From Bacteriovorax stolpii (GTDB taxonomy: Bacteria; Bdellovibrionota; Bacteriovoracia; Bacteriovoracales; Bacteriovoracaceae), in NCBI GenBank assembly GCA_945883845.1, contig CAMCYI010000021.1:1-60788 (forward strand): DNA of 60,788 nt, given 5' to 3'. The notes under the pieces are model-generated. The model saw only the letters and a program-made list of their open reading frames with translations. It was not told where the DNA came from and searched no databases. Position 1 is the stretch's first letter, and each line of letters begins with the position of its first letter. A program made the position numbers and the translations under genes. Shown in pieces: positions 26,336 through 33,419 of the stretch.

Positions 26336-26365
26336 CCAAGGAGGAAAATCACGCCGACTCCTTGG
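26336..26365. repeat. Inverted repeat between divergent PilZ and pgsA genes
   Basis: CCAAGGAG (26336-26343) is the exact reverse complement of CTCCTTGG (26358-26365), 14 bases apart. TCCTTGG is repeated once more just downstream. It sits upstream of the pgsA promoter candidate, so it could be an operator or an upstream hairpin. Confidence 0.5.
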
Positions 26366-26373
26366 GAAGTTCC

Positions 26374-26403
26374 TTGGCACTGCACAGATTTGTTTGATAA
26401 ATT
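26374..26403 (+). promoter_or_regulatory. Candidate sigma-70 promoter of pgsA-serB
   Basis: TTGGCA (26374-26379) and TAAATT (26398-26403) are 18 bases apart. The -10 ends only 8 bases before the ATG at 26412, so if the site is used the transcript would have almost no leader. Confidence 0.35.
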
Positions 26404-26411
26404 AATTCCAC

Positions 26412-27050
26412 ATGGAAAAGAATGACCTTGAGATCGACAACCTACCTAATCGCCTGACGTTTTTCAGGATGCTGATGATTCCGGTCGTGGTTCTGATGAT
26501 GTATTTTTCCAAAGTCACTCCAGCTTGGTTACTTCCTTATCATCAATATCTCGGCTGGATAGCTTGCTGGATTTTTGTTGTGGCCTCCATCACGGATTTT
26601 TTTGATGGTTACTTTGCCAGAAAATATAACATCGAGACTGTCTTCGGATCTTTCCTGGATCCTATCGCAGATAAATTTTTGATCGTATCATCTCTGATTA
26701 TGCTGCTTGCTCTCGACCGTGTTCACTCGATTGTCGTGATCATTCTTGTTCTCAGAGAAATGTATATGACTTCCCTTCGCCTTCTCGCGATGACGGAAGG
26801 GATTCATGTCCCTGTAAGTTCACTCGGCAAATGGAAGACCGGATTTCAGATGGTTTCCACTCCGATGTTGATGGTAAACGAAGATGTCTGGATAATTCCC
26901 ATTCCGTTGATCGGAACTGTCCTCATGTACATTGCCGCTTTCTTATCTCTTGGTTCAGCACTCCACTACTCATGGAGCATGATTCAAAAGCTCCGCGAAA
27001 AACGGATGGAGAAGCGCCGCTTGAAAAAACTTCAGCGAGAGCAAGCATGA
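26412..27050 (+). CDS. pgsA: CDP-diacylglycerol-glycerol-3-phosphate 3-phosphatidyltransferase-like enzyme
   Basis: 212 residues with about five membrane spans. The CDP-alcohol phosphatidyltransferase signature DGxxAR-x8-GxxxDxxxD is complete (DFFDGYFARKYN, then GSFLDPIADKF). The N-terminal NRLTFFRMLMIPVVV is typical of PgsA, which makes phosphatidylglycerophosphate at the inner membrane. The C-terminus is a strongly basic tail (REKRMEKRRLKKLQREQA). No clear ribosome site is visible. Its stop overlaps the serB ATG (ATGA). Other CDP-alcohol transferases cannot be fully excluded. Confidence 0.88.
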   Translation: MEKNDLEIDNLPNRLTFFRMLMIPVVVLMMYFSKVTPAWLLPYHQYLGWIACWIFVVASITDFFDGYFARKYNIETVFGSFLDPIADKFLIVSSLIMLLALDRVHSIVVIILVLREMYMTSLRLLAMTEGIHVPVSSLGKWKTGFQMVSTPMLMVNEDVWIIPIPLIGTVLMYIAAFLSLGSALHYSWSMIQKLREKRMEKRRLKKLQREQA

Positions 27051-27940
27051 ACTACGTTTTCATTGCCGCCAATGCTTCAGGGATTCCGTCGGAACTTGCC
27101 GGCGATATTTTCAAACTCATCCAACATCATCATCTTCTGGTTTCAAAAGTTGATCCTATTCCGGGGAACCAACTCTCACGGGTGCGTCTGACTGCACCCG
27201 CATCCTCAGAACCGAAAGTCTGGAAGAAGGACCTTATCAGTCTTTCTGATAAATATCAGACAGACCTCGCCATGATTCCGGAAGAGAACTTCAATACACC
27301 TATTAATCTCGCCGTTTTTGATATGGACTCGACTCTTATCCGTCAGGAGGTCATTGATGAAATGGCCGTGAGATTTGGCATCGGTGATCAGGTAAAAGCG
27401 ATTACTAAACGTGCAATGAACGGAGAGCTAAATTTTGATCAATCTCTTTCAATGCGGGTCTCTTTACTGAAGGGACTTCCTCTCACTGAATTATGTGAGG
27501 TCAGAAAAAGTCTGACCTTCACGCCCGGAGTTCCTGAACTTATCACTGCCCTTAAAAAAAATGGAATCCGAACAGTCATTGCTTCCGGAGGCTTCACATT
27601 TTTTGCTGAAGAAGTTCGCAAGATATTAGATATGGACGAAGCTTATGCCAATGTCCTCGAAGTGAACGGCGATATCCTGACCGGCAATGTGACTGGCGAA
27701 ATCGTCAATGCTTCTTATAAAGCTTCACTGCTTGAGTCTCTCGCACGACGTGAACAGATCAGTGCAGGCAACATTCTTGCAGTCGGAGATGGTGCTAATG
27801 ACATACCGATGCTCCTGACTGCCGGGATGGGATTTGCTTTTCATGCAAAAGAAAAAGTCCGTCACGAAGCCAATCATCAACTCCACCACAGTAAGATGGA
27901 TATTCTTCTCTCGTTTATCAATATGGGAGAGATACGATGA
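27047..27940 (+). CDS. serB: Phosphoserine phosphatase
   Basis: 297 residues from the ATG at 27047, which overlaps the pgsA stop. The frame extends further upstream, but that part lies inside pgsA. HAD-superfamily motifs are complete: AVFDMDSTLI with nucleophile and acid Asp near residue 90, IASGGFTFF, and VGDGANDIPML near the end. The N-terminal 80 residues are an ACT-like regulatory part, as in long SerB proteins. The enzyme makes L-serine from phosphoserine. Confidence 0.95.
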   Translation: MNYVFIAANASGIPSELAGDIFKLIQHHHLLVSKVDPIPGNQLSRVRLTAPASSEPKVWKKDLISLSDKYQTDLAMIPEENFNTPINLAVFDMDSTLIRQEVIDEMAVRFGIGDQVKAITKRAMNGELNFDQSLSMRVSLLKGLPLTELCEVRKSLTFTPGVPELITALKKNGIRTVIASGGFTFFAEEVRKILDMDEAYANVLEVNGDILTGNVTGEIVNASYKASLLESLARREQISAGNILAVGDGANDIPMLLTAGMGFAFHAKEKVRHEANHQLHHSKMDILLSFINMGEIR

Positions 27941-28548
27941 AACTTTATCGCACTCTTGCATCGGCCATCGAAGGTGGAGATAGCGTAGAAGCACTAAAAC
28001 TTGATATCAAGGATGGAAGATTTCCCGCCGAACTCTTCATGTTCACAAACCTGAAAGAACTTTATCTTGAAGGCAACTGTGTCGATGTGGCCCGTGTTGG
28101 TACTCCCTGGCCTCATCTCAAAACTTTGTCCATCAAGTGGCCTCAATTCAAGGGTGATCTTTCCAAGATTATTGCTCTTCCTTCAGTAGAGAATATGAAG
28201 ATCATCGAGACTCCTCAAAAAAGAATGATTCTTCCAATTGGTACTTCCCTGCGCTCACTAAAGTCACTGACTATCAAGAATTGTGGACTTGAAATCCTTC
28301 CGGAAGAAATCACAATTTTCCCGGAGCTCATGGAATTGAATCTCAGTCAGAATGAACTCAGTAAACTTCCCTCATCATTTCCTGCCTTGAATAAACTGAA
28401 ACGGCTCAACCTGGATCAGAATGAATTTTCCCGCTTCCCGGATATGATCAAATCCATGCCTTCACTTTCTCATCTCTCTATTGATGGAAATCCTTTTCCT
28501 GAAGAGGAGAAGGATCGCATTCAGAGAGAATTCCACATCTGGCTTTAA
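27937..28548 (+). CDS. Leucine-rich-repeat protein
   Basis: 203 residues without a signal peptide. LRR units of about 23 residues are visible: LKELYLEGNCV, LKSLTIKNCGLEILPEEI, LMELNLSQNELSKLPSSF, LKRLNLDQNEFSRFPDMI and LSHLSIDGNPFPEEE. The repeats have the form seen in bacterial cytoplasmic LRR proteins and suggest a binding role. Its ATG overlaps the serB stop, so it is the last gene of pgsA-serB-LRR. What it binds is unknown. Confidence 0.85.
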   Translation: MKLYRTLASAIEGGDSVEALKLDIKDGRFPAELFMFTNLKELYLEGNCVDVARVGTPWPHLKTLSIKWPQFKGDLSKIIALPSVENMKIIETPQKRMILPIGTSLRSLKSLTIKNCGLEILPEEITIFPELMELNLSQNELSKLPSSFPALNKLKRLNLDQNEFSRFPDMIKSMPSLSHLSIDGNPFPEEEKDRIQREFHIWL

Positions 28549-28624
28549 AGGCTTACCTGCATCATTCTGGACGTTCTGGCACCAGTGTAAATCTGCACTG
28601 ATCGCAAGTGACACCGTCATTCAC

Positions 28625-28649
28625 GAAGTGTCTAAAGTTTAGACACTTC
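28625..28649. promoter_or_regulatory. Perfect 25-bp palindrome upstream of the pilus cluster
   Basis: GAAGTGTCTAAA (28625-28636) is the exact reverse complement of TTTAGACACTTC (28638-28649) around one base. No T tract follows directly, so an operator or upstream activator site fits better than a terminator. It lies about 46 bases before the sigma-54-like site and about 110 bases before the first pilin. Confidence 0.6.
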
Positions 28650-28694
28650 AATCTTCCAACCTGTTTTTTTTACATTCCCCCCTTGTCCAAAGAG

Positions 28695-28711
28695 TTGGCC
28701 TATCTTTCGCA
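28695..28711 (+). promoter_or_regulatory. Candidate sigma-54-type promoter of the first pilin
   Basis: TTGGCCTATCTTTCGCA has the GG-N10-GC spacing of sigma-54 promoters (TGGC at -24, CGC at -12). The -12 half is TCGCA rather than TTGCA. It lies 46 bases upstream of the pilin ATG, which has GGAGGAG just before it. A palindrome upstream could serve an enhancer-binding protein. Confidence 0.4.
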
Positions 28712-28757
28712 ATGATTGAGTGCAAGCACACACTTTCAAAAACTCTTGGAGGAGTAA

Positions 28758-29228
28758 ATGAAAAATTTAATCATCACATGGGGTCTCGCTTTAACAACTT
28801 CTTTCTCTGCTTTCGCTGCAACAACAGCGACGTTAAATCTGAAAGGTAATGTTCCTAATGTTATGTCAATTGATCTCGTTGCGGAATCGGTTGCACTTTT
28901 ACTTCCGCTCCAGACAACACAGACAAATACAAGGGTTGCAGTTGTCACAGAGATTTCAAACTCAAACACGGGTTATAAGATCACTGCAGTTTCTACAAAC
29001 CTTGGTACACTGAAACATGCGAACGGTAACTTATTTTCCTACAATTTGTTCTACGCTGGAACGAACCTTAACCTCCAGAATGCAAGTCCAACTCCGATCG
29101 TTAACTCAAGTACAAATGCAGTGAACCGTACTCGTGACGTAACTATCTCTTACACAGGTGTTCCCGCTGATCAATTGACAGCTGGTGATTACACAGACTC
29201 GGTAACATTTACGATCGCTGCTAACTAA
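28758..29228 (+). CDS. Major pilin-like subunit, spore coat U/chaperone-usher type
   Basis: 156 residues with a signal peptide (cleavage after SAFA). The mature N-terminus TTATLNLKGNVPNVMSIDL looks like the alternating donor strand of chaperone-usher subunits. The Ig-like body ends in DYTDSVTFTIAAN, the closing strand of spore-coat-U-type pilins. It is 156 residues long like its paralogue at 29535 and shares both ends with it. No Cys, so no internal disulfide. A very strong terminator follows directly, suggesting this subunit is made in excess from its own transcript, as expected for the shaft protein. The ribosome site GGAGGAG is strong. Confidence 0.85.
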   Translation: MKNLIITWGLALTTSFSAFAATTATLNLKGNVPNVMSIDLVAESVALLLPLQTTQTNTRVAVVTEISNSNTGYKITAVSTNLGTLKHANGNLFSYNLFYAGTNLNLQNASPTPIVNSSTNAVNRTRDVTISYTGVPADQLTAGDYTDSVTFTIAAN

Positions 29229-29247
29229 GAAAAAAAGATTTTCAGTC

Positions 29248-29281
29248 AAAGGCCATCCGATCAAATCGGATGGCCTTTTTT
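29248..29281 (+). terminator. Very strong intrinsic terminator after the first pilin
   Basis: A perfect 14-bp stem (29248-29261 with 29265-29278) closes on a three-base loop and is followed by a T tract. It isolates the first pilin from the rest of the cluster. Confidence 0.93.
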
Positions 29282-29534
29282 CATTCAGAATATGATCACT
29301 GTCATAGATGCGAGCAAGTACCCGATCACACCATTGTAATAACCTTCTTACACAATTTGCAGAGCTGCTTTCATCCCATTGATTTCTTTTCGAAAAAAAT
29401 ATCTCACTCAACCAATGGATCTTTTTGCCGTTGCGGCCCCCCTCTAATGCACTGCTAGTATTCCGATATCACCGTTTGTGAGGATCACTGATCGAGCTTC
29501 CAAACAAGTTCTTTAATCTGCCAAGGAGGCCCTC
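29282..29534 (+). other. Intergenic leader of the second pilin
   Basis: This stretch, together with the terminator before it, makes a gene-free gap of just over 300 bases between the two pilin genes. I see no open frame with coding character and no convincing -35/-10 pair, although the strong terminator upstream implies a promoter here. AAGGAGG at 29522-29528 is the ribosome site of the second pilin. Confidence 0.5.
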
Positions 29535-30005
29535 TTGAAAAAAAAACTTTTACTCGCTTTATCTATTTCTTCACTCGCTTCTTTTAACCTCATCGCTGCT
29601 ACGACAGCGAATCTCCAGCTGAAAGGTAATGTTCCTTCAGTCGTCAGCATTGCTGTTGCCGCTGAAACAATTGCGACGAGCCTTCCCCTTGATGTAACAC
29701 AAAATAATACGAGAATCGCTAAAGTGACGGAAAAAACCAATGCAACAAATGGTTACATGGTCACAGTGGAATCTGTGAATAAAGGTAAACTTATCAGAAG
29801 CGGCGGTAACGAGCAGTTCAGCTACATTCTGGCCTACAATGGCCAGGGTCTTAATCTCGCAGGCCCATCGGCCATCAGCTATAATTCTTCAGTGAAAGGT
29901 GAACAGGTACGTGATGTGACCATTTCTTATACAGGAGTGCCGTCAGAGTCAATGGTTGCAGGTGATTACCTCGATACAGTGACATTCTCGATCGCCGCCA
30001 ACTAA
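29535..30005 (+). CDS. Second pilin-like subunit, spore coat U/chaperone-usher type
   Basis: 156 residues. The start is TTG (TTGAAAAAAAAA) with AAGGAGG 6 bases upstream. Signal peptide to about NLIAA, then TTANLQLKGNVPSVVSIAV, the same donor-strand pattern as the first pilin, and the closing DYLDTVTFSIAAN. The shared VRDVTISYTGVPSESMVAGDY segment confirms the paralogy (RDVTISYTGVP is identical in both). It has no Cys. In Csu-type systems such paralogues act as minor or alternative shaft subunits. A FliA-like promoter and an overlapping terminator follow the stop. Confidence 0.85.
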   Translation: MKKKLLLALSISSLASFNLIAATTANLQLKGNVPSVVSIAVAAETIATSLPLDVTQNNTRIAKVTEKTNATNGYMVTVESVNKGKLIRSGGNEQFSYILAYNGQGLNLAGPSAISYNSSVKGEQVRDVTISYTGVPSESMVAGDYLDTVTFSIAAN

Positions 30006-30011
30006 CCCGAC

Positions 30012-30038
30012 TAAAGCTATCCACTAATCTTCCGATAA
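30012..30038 (+). promoter_or_regulatory. FliA/sigma-28-type promoter candidate before the chaperone-usher genes
   Basis: TAAAGCTA (30012-30019), 11 bases, then TCCGATAA (30031-30038): the -35 core is exact and the -10 differs from GCCGATAA at one base. Spacing equals that of the sites at 2994 and 14970. A start about 7 bases downstream would fall at or just before the ATG at 30048, giving a nearly leaderless mini-subunit message. Confidence 0.55.
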
Positions 30039-30074
30039 GCCCAGGGTATGAAAACCATCCTTGGGCTTTTTTTT
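30037..30074 (+). terminator. Intrinsic terminator overlapping a promoter and a start codon
   Basis: AAGCCCA (30037-30043) pairs with TGGGCTT (30062-30068) and a T run follows to 30074. The 5' arm overlaps the last bases of the FliA-like -10 element; the loop contains the ATG of the mini-subunit, and the 3' arm and T run encode its signal peptide. It would end transcripts from the second pilin. Confidence 0.7.
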
Positions 30075-30296
30075 ATTCTCTCTACTTCTGCTGCCTTCGC
30101 CGACAACTTACTTATATTGCGTGGCCACGTCCCCCCTACATATCGAATTGAACTGGATGAAGAATACAATCACACTCATAAAAAAGAACCTAAGCATTGG
30201 CATGTTATCTCCAACGAAAAACAAAAATCCGGAGGCCCTCATCTGAGCGTCAACATACGGAATAATCTCTACCTGGTATCTCTCACCCATCCGTAA
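30048..30296 (+). CDS. Miniature pilin-like secreted protein
   Basis: 82 residues with a signal peptide (cleavage near AAFA). The mature start LLILRGHVPPTYRIELDEE matches the donor-strand region of both pilins (L-x-L-K/R-G-x-V-P), but the chain then ends after about 64 residues and lacks the closing VTFxIAAN strand. The middle is His- and Lys-rich (EYNHTHKKEPKHWHVIS). No good ribosome site is present apart from AGGG two bases before the ATG. It might be an assembly-terminating or regulatory subunit; the alternative is a decaying pilin gene. Only the N-terminal likeness is seen. Confidence 0.6.
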   Translation: MKTILGLFFILSTSAAFADNLLILRGHVPPTYRIELDEEYNHTHKKEPKHWHVISNEKQKSGGPHLSVNIRNNLYLVSLTHP

Positions 30297-30355
30297 ATTC
30301 CCCCCGTAAAATCCCCTGTTCGCATATAATAGAATGAATCAAACAGGAGTTCATG

Positions 30356-31045
30356 ATGAACACTCTTTTCATCCTTGCCGTCATCCCATTTCTTTTCGGT
30401 TTTACTTTTAATCCGATGTCTCAATCGATTGAACTTGGTGACAAACAAAAGTCAGCTCAGTTTCTCCTGGAAAATGAAACTTCAGAAAAACAAGCTATCG
30501 AACTTACAGTTAAAATCCGCACAATGGATGAAAATGGTAAGGAAGCACTCGTTGATACGAAAGAGATTTCGATCTTTCCTCCTGCCGTCATCATTCCCCC
30601 AAAAGAGAAAAGAACAATTCGCGTGAATTACAACGGTGAGAAAGACATCAAAACCGAAAAAGCATTTCGCGTGATTGCGGAACAACTTTCCGTTAAAGTC
30701 GATGAGCAACAAAAGCGTCGTTCGGGAATTCAGATGCTCATGAGATATGTAGCAGCTCTCTACGTGACACCAGAAGATGCAAAGTCTGATATTTCAGTTC
30801 TCTCTTACGAAAGCACTAAAGATGGACTCAAAGTTAATCTTCAGAATTCAGGTAACAAACACCAGATCCTAGCTGATCCTGTGGTGACCTTCGTTGAGAA
30901 AGATAAAAAGAAATCTTTCAAGGGCCAGGATCTCAATGGATTTGCAGGCGAAAACATTCTCGCCAACTCAAAAAGAAGTTTTATTCTCAAAAACATCAAG
31001 GATCCTCTTAAGGGAACAGAAGCGACTCTCAAGTTAAATGAATAA
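30356..31045 (+). CDS. Periplasmic pilus chaperone, PapD-like
   Basis: About 229 residues with a signal peptide. The first Ig-like domain contains FNPMSQSIELGDKQKSAQFLLENETSEKQAIEL and the subunit-binding strand IFPPAVIIPPKEKRTIRVNY, a typical chaperone G1/F1 pattern. The second domain is shorter and ends in SFILKNIK and ATLKLNE. Such chaperones hold pilin subunits by donor-strand complementation and deliver them to the usher. AGGAG is 6 bases from the ATG at 30356 and 3 from the ATG at 30353, so the second is preferred. It overlaps the usher gene by 8 bases. Confidence 0.87.
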   Translation: MNTLFILAVIPFLFGFTFNPMSQSIELGDKQKSAQFLLENETSEKQAIELTVKIRTMDENGKEALVDTKEISIFPPAVIIPPKEKRTIRVNYNGEKDIKTEKAFRVIAEQLSVKVDEQQKRRSGIQMLMRYVAALYVTPEDAKSDISVLSYESTKDGLKVNLQNSGNKHQILADPVVTFVEKDKKKSFKGQDLNGFAGENILANSKRSFILKNIKDPLKGTEATLKLNE

Positions 31046-33419
31046 AGTTCTCTTCCTTTCACTACTAATTTTTCTGACGTGGCCCCCTCTCGTCTACGCT
31101 CAGATACCGGATACGGGCTACGAAGCTGAGATTCCTTTGTTTGACGGCAATCGTGAACTCGGTGAACTTAAAGTCCGCGTTCTCGGAGATCAGGTTGTCT
31201 GGGTTGATAAAAAAGATCTTATCGAAATCATGGGCAAAGTACTGAAGGCAGACACTCTCAAGTCACTTGAAAAACTTCCCGATGACCTGAAGCCTTCTTC
31301 CCTTCCCTTTCCACTCGTCCTGAATGCAACAGAGCTTAAGCTAGAAACGAAACTTGATCTCGACGTCAGATCATCGGAGAAAGTTGATCTGCGTACAAAT
31401 TTCGATGCTCAGAAAGATGCGGCCCTGCAGCCTGCCCCTGTCGGTGGGGCCATTAACTATCGCCTGGAAAAAAACTGGGGAGCCGAAAGACTCGGAGGCA
31501 ATAATTTTGCCGGACAGTTCAACTCTTTCCTGAACATGAACTCAGTTGTTCTGGAAAACCAGATGTACTATCAGTCAAACAATGATCCGGCCTGGATGAG
31601 AAGTGACACAAGACTTGTTAAAGATTTTCAGAAAAGTCAGATCCGCTCTCAGGTTGGTGATGTGTATCCTCTTGTTCAGGGATTCATGCAGGCCAAACCT
31701 ATTGGTGGTGTGAACATTCAGAGAAATTTTTCATTGAATCCATACCGTTTACCTTACCCTACAGGAACCCAGAACTTTGCGCTGAAAGCGCGGGCCTTGG
31801 TCAAATACTTCGTCAACGGTGCCCTTGTTAAAACGGAGTACCTGCCTGCTGGAAATTACACCGCGAAAGATATCCCTCTTAACAACGGTCTCAATACTGT
31901 CCTCATTGAAGCAACTGATGACCTCGGTGTGAAACAAGTTTTCATTTTCCGCATGAGTGCTTCGATCAATCTCCTGAACCGAGGTGAAAGCCGTTTCGAT
32001 CTCAGTTACGGAACACCTTTTCAGGATACTTCAATGAAACGGGAGTATATCGAGAAAGACGGAAAACTTTTCTCAGGATTTTTCCAATACGGATTCTCTT
32101 CTGTCTTCTCTGCTGCCGTCTATTCTCAAAACCAATCGACTTTTAACTTACTCGGCGGTGAAGCCATTCAGGCAACAGTCATTGGTAACTTCAACCTTGG
32201 CCACGCTGAATCCAGAAACGAAAAGATCAAAGGAAGTGCTAATAGCATTTCATATCAATATATGAGTCAGGGAAAGAAATGGTTTCAGTCTCACACGCTT
32301 GGACTTCGCTATGAGAACCGTTCAGAAGAATTTACGGCTGGTCTTCGGGATTTTAACAGTAAAGTCCAGAATACTTACGCCGGAAGCTACACAATCCCGG
32401 TTGCAAGTCTCTTTACAGCGTCTGTAGGTGCGAACTATGGAGACGTAAGAAACAACGCACTCGCTGACCGTTATGGCTACGATCTGACTCTGAACATCCG
32501 CCTTTTCAATCACCACAACTTATCTTTTTTCATAGGCCGCAATCGTGATGAGAATAAAATCTGGAATGATGTGGGCTATGTCTTCCTCACAATCACACTT
32601 CCTGAAAGTAACGACTTCATCTCTGCTCTATATGACCGCGAGCAAAAATCGAGCAAGTTGACCTATCTCAGAGATAGCCAGAACAAACTTTATAATCCTA
32701 GAATACAGGCAACTGCGGAGCATACCGAGCTCATTCAAAACCAGGGTGAAGTGGATCTGAACTATCCAACTCCTTTTGCAGACCTTGGTGGTCGAATCAC
32801 GGCCAATGAAAATCTTAAGGAGCAACAGACTTACGGTCGCGCAAGCCTGCGTCTAAACTCTGCTCTGGTTTTTGCCTACCAGAACAAGGAATTTGCCGGG
32901 GGATTGTCACGTCCGATTCCCGGAAGTTTTGTTATTTTCAAACCCTCAGAGAAACTTAAAAATCAGAAAATTGGTTTGAAATCAACTTCTCCTTATACCG
33001 AAGCTGAAAGTGGTCTCTTCAACGAAATCACGTTCAGTAACCTTCTTGCTTATCAGTACAGGGATATACAGCTTGACCCTTCTTTCCTCGAAGAAGGAAC
33101 AACACTCGTGAAAGAGAAGTTTACACTTTATCCGACTTACCGGAGTGCCCACCTGATCAAACTTGAAGAGCGCGGCCACATCATGCTTAAGGGTCGCCTT
33201 GTCAATGCAGACAATAGTCCGGTGGCCTTGCAGGTCGGTCATATTGGCAATCAGATTTTCTTTACGAATCGTGACGGTAATTTCTTTGTCGAAGGTGTGG
33301 ACCCGGGAAATCATCGTATCTCAATTGAAGGATTGGAAGGCAGCTTCCCTATTGCCATTCCGAAAGACGCACGAGGCGTGAAAGAAATCGGACAATTTAA
33401 ATTCAAGGATCAACCATGA
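31038..33419 (+). CDS. Outer-membrane usher
   Basis: 793 residues, within the usher range. Signal peptide to about VYAQ, then an N-terminal periplasmic domain (IPLFDGNRELGELKVRVLGDQVVWV, of the archaic type), a long beta barrel with plug (NPYRLPYPTGTQNFAL, VEYLPAGNYTAKDIPL-like segment at about residue 272), and C-terminal domains with HIMLKGRLVNADNSPVALQVGHIGNQIFFTNRDGNFFVEGVDPG, the usher C-terminal fold. It secretes and polymerises subunits at the outer membrane. It overlaps the chaperone and the tip gene by a few bases each, so the three are co-translated. Confidence 0.9.
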   Translation: MNKVLFLSLLIFLTWPPLVYAQIPDTGYEAEIPLFDGNRELGELKVRVLGDQVVWVDKKDLIEIMGKVLKADTLKSLEKLPDDLKPSSLPFPLVLNATELKLETKLDLDVRSSEKVDLRTNFDAQKDAALQPAPVGGAINYRLEKNWGAERLGGNNFAGQFNSFLNMNSVVLENQMYYQSNNDPAWMRSDTRLVKDFQKSQIRSQVGDVYPLVQGFMQAKPIGGVNIQRNFSLNPYRLPYPTGTQNFALKARALVKYFVNGALVKTEYLPAGNYTAKDIPLNNGLNTVLIEATDDLGVKQVFIFRMSASINLLNRGESRFDLSYGTPFQDTSMKREYIEKDGKLFSGFFQYGFSSVFSAAVYSQNQSTFNLLGGEAIQATVIGNFNLGHAESRNEKIKGSANSISYQYMSQGKKWFQSHTLGLRYENRSEEFTAGLRDFNSKVQNTYAGSYTIPVASLFTASVGANYGDVRNNALADRYGYDLTLNIRLFNHHNLSFFIGRNRDENKIWNDVGYVFLTITLPESNDFISALYDREQKSSKLTYLRDSQNKLYNPRIQATAEHTELIQNQGEVDLNYPTPFADLGGRITANENLKEQQTYGRASLRLNSALVFAYQNKEFAGGLSRPIPGSFVIFKPSEKLKNQKIGLKSTSPYTEAESGLFNEITFSNLLAYQYRDIQLDPSFLEEGTTLVKEKFTLYPTYRSAHLIKLEERGHIMLKGRLVNADNSPVALQVGHIGNQIFFTNRDGNFFVEGVDPGNHRISIEGLEGSFPIAIPKDARGVKEIGQFKFKDQP

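Noticed and set aside
28634..28660. TAAAGTTT resembling a sigma-28 -35 element
   Set aside because: It is part of the 25-bp palindrome, and no CGATAA follows at the required distance.
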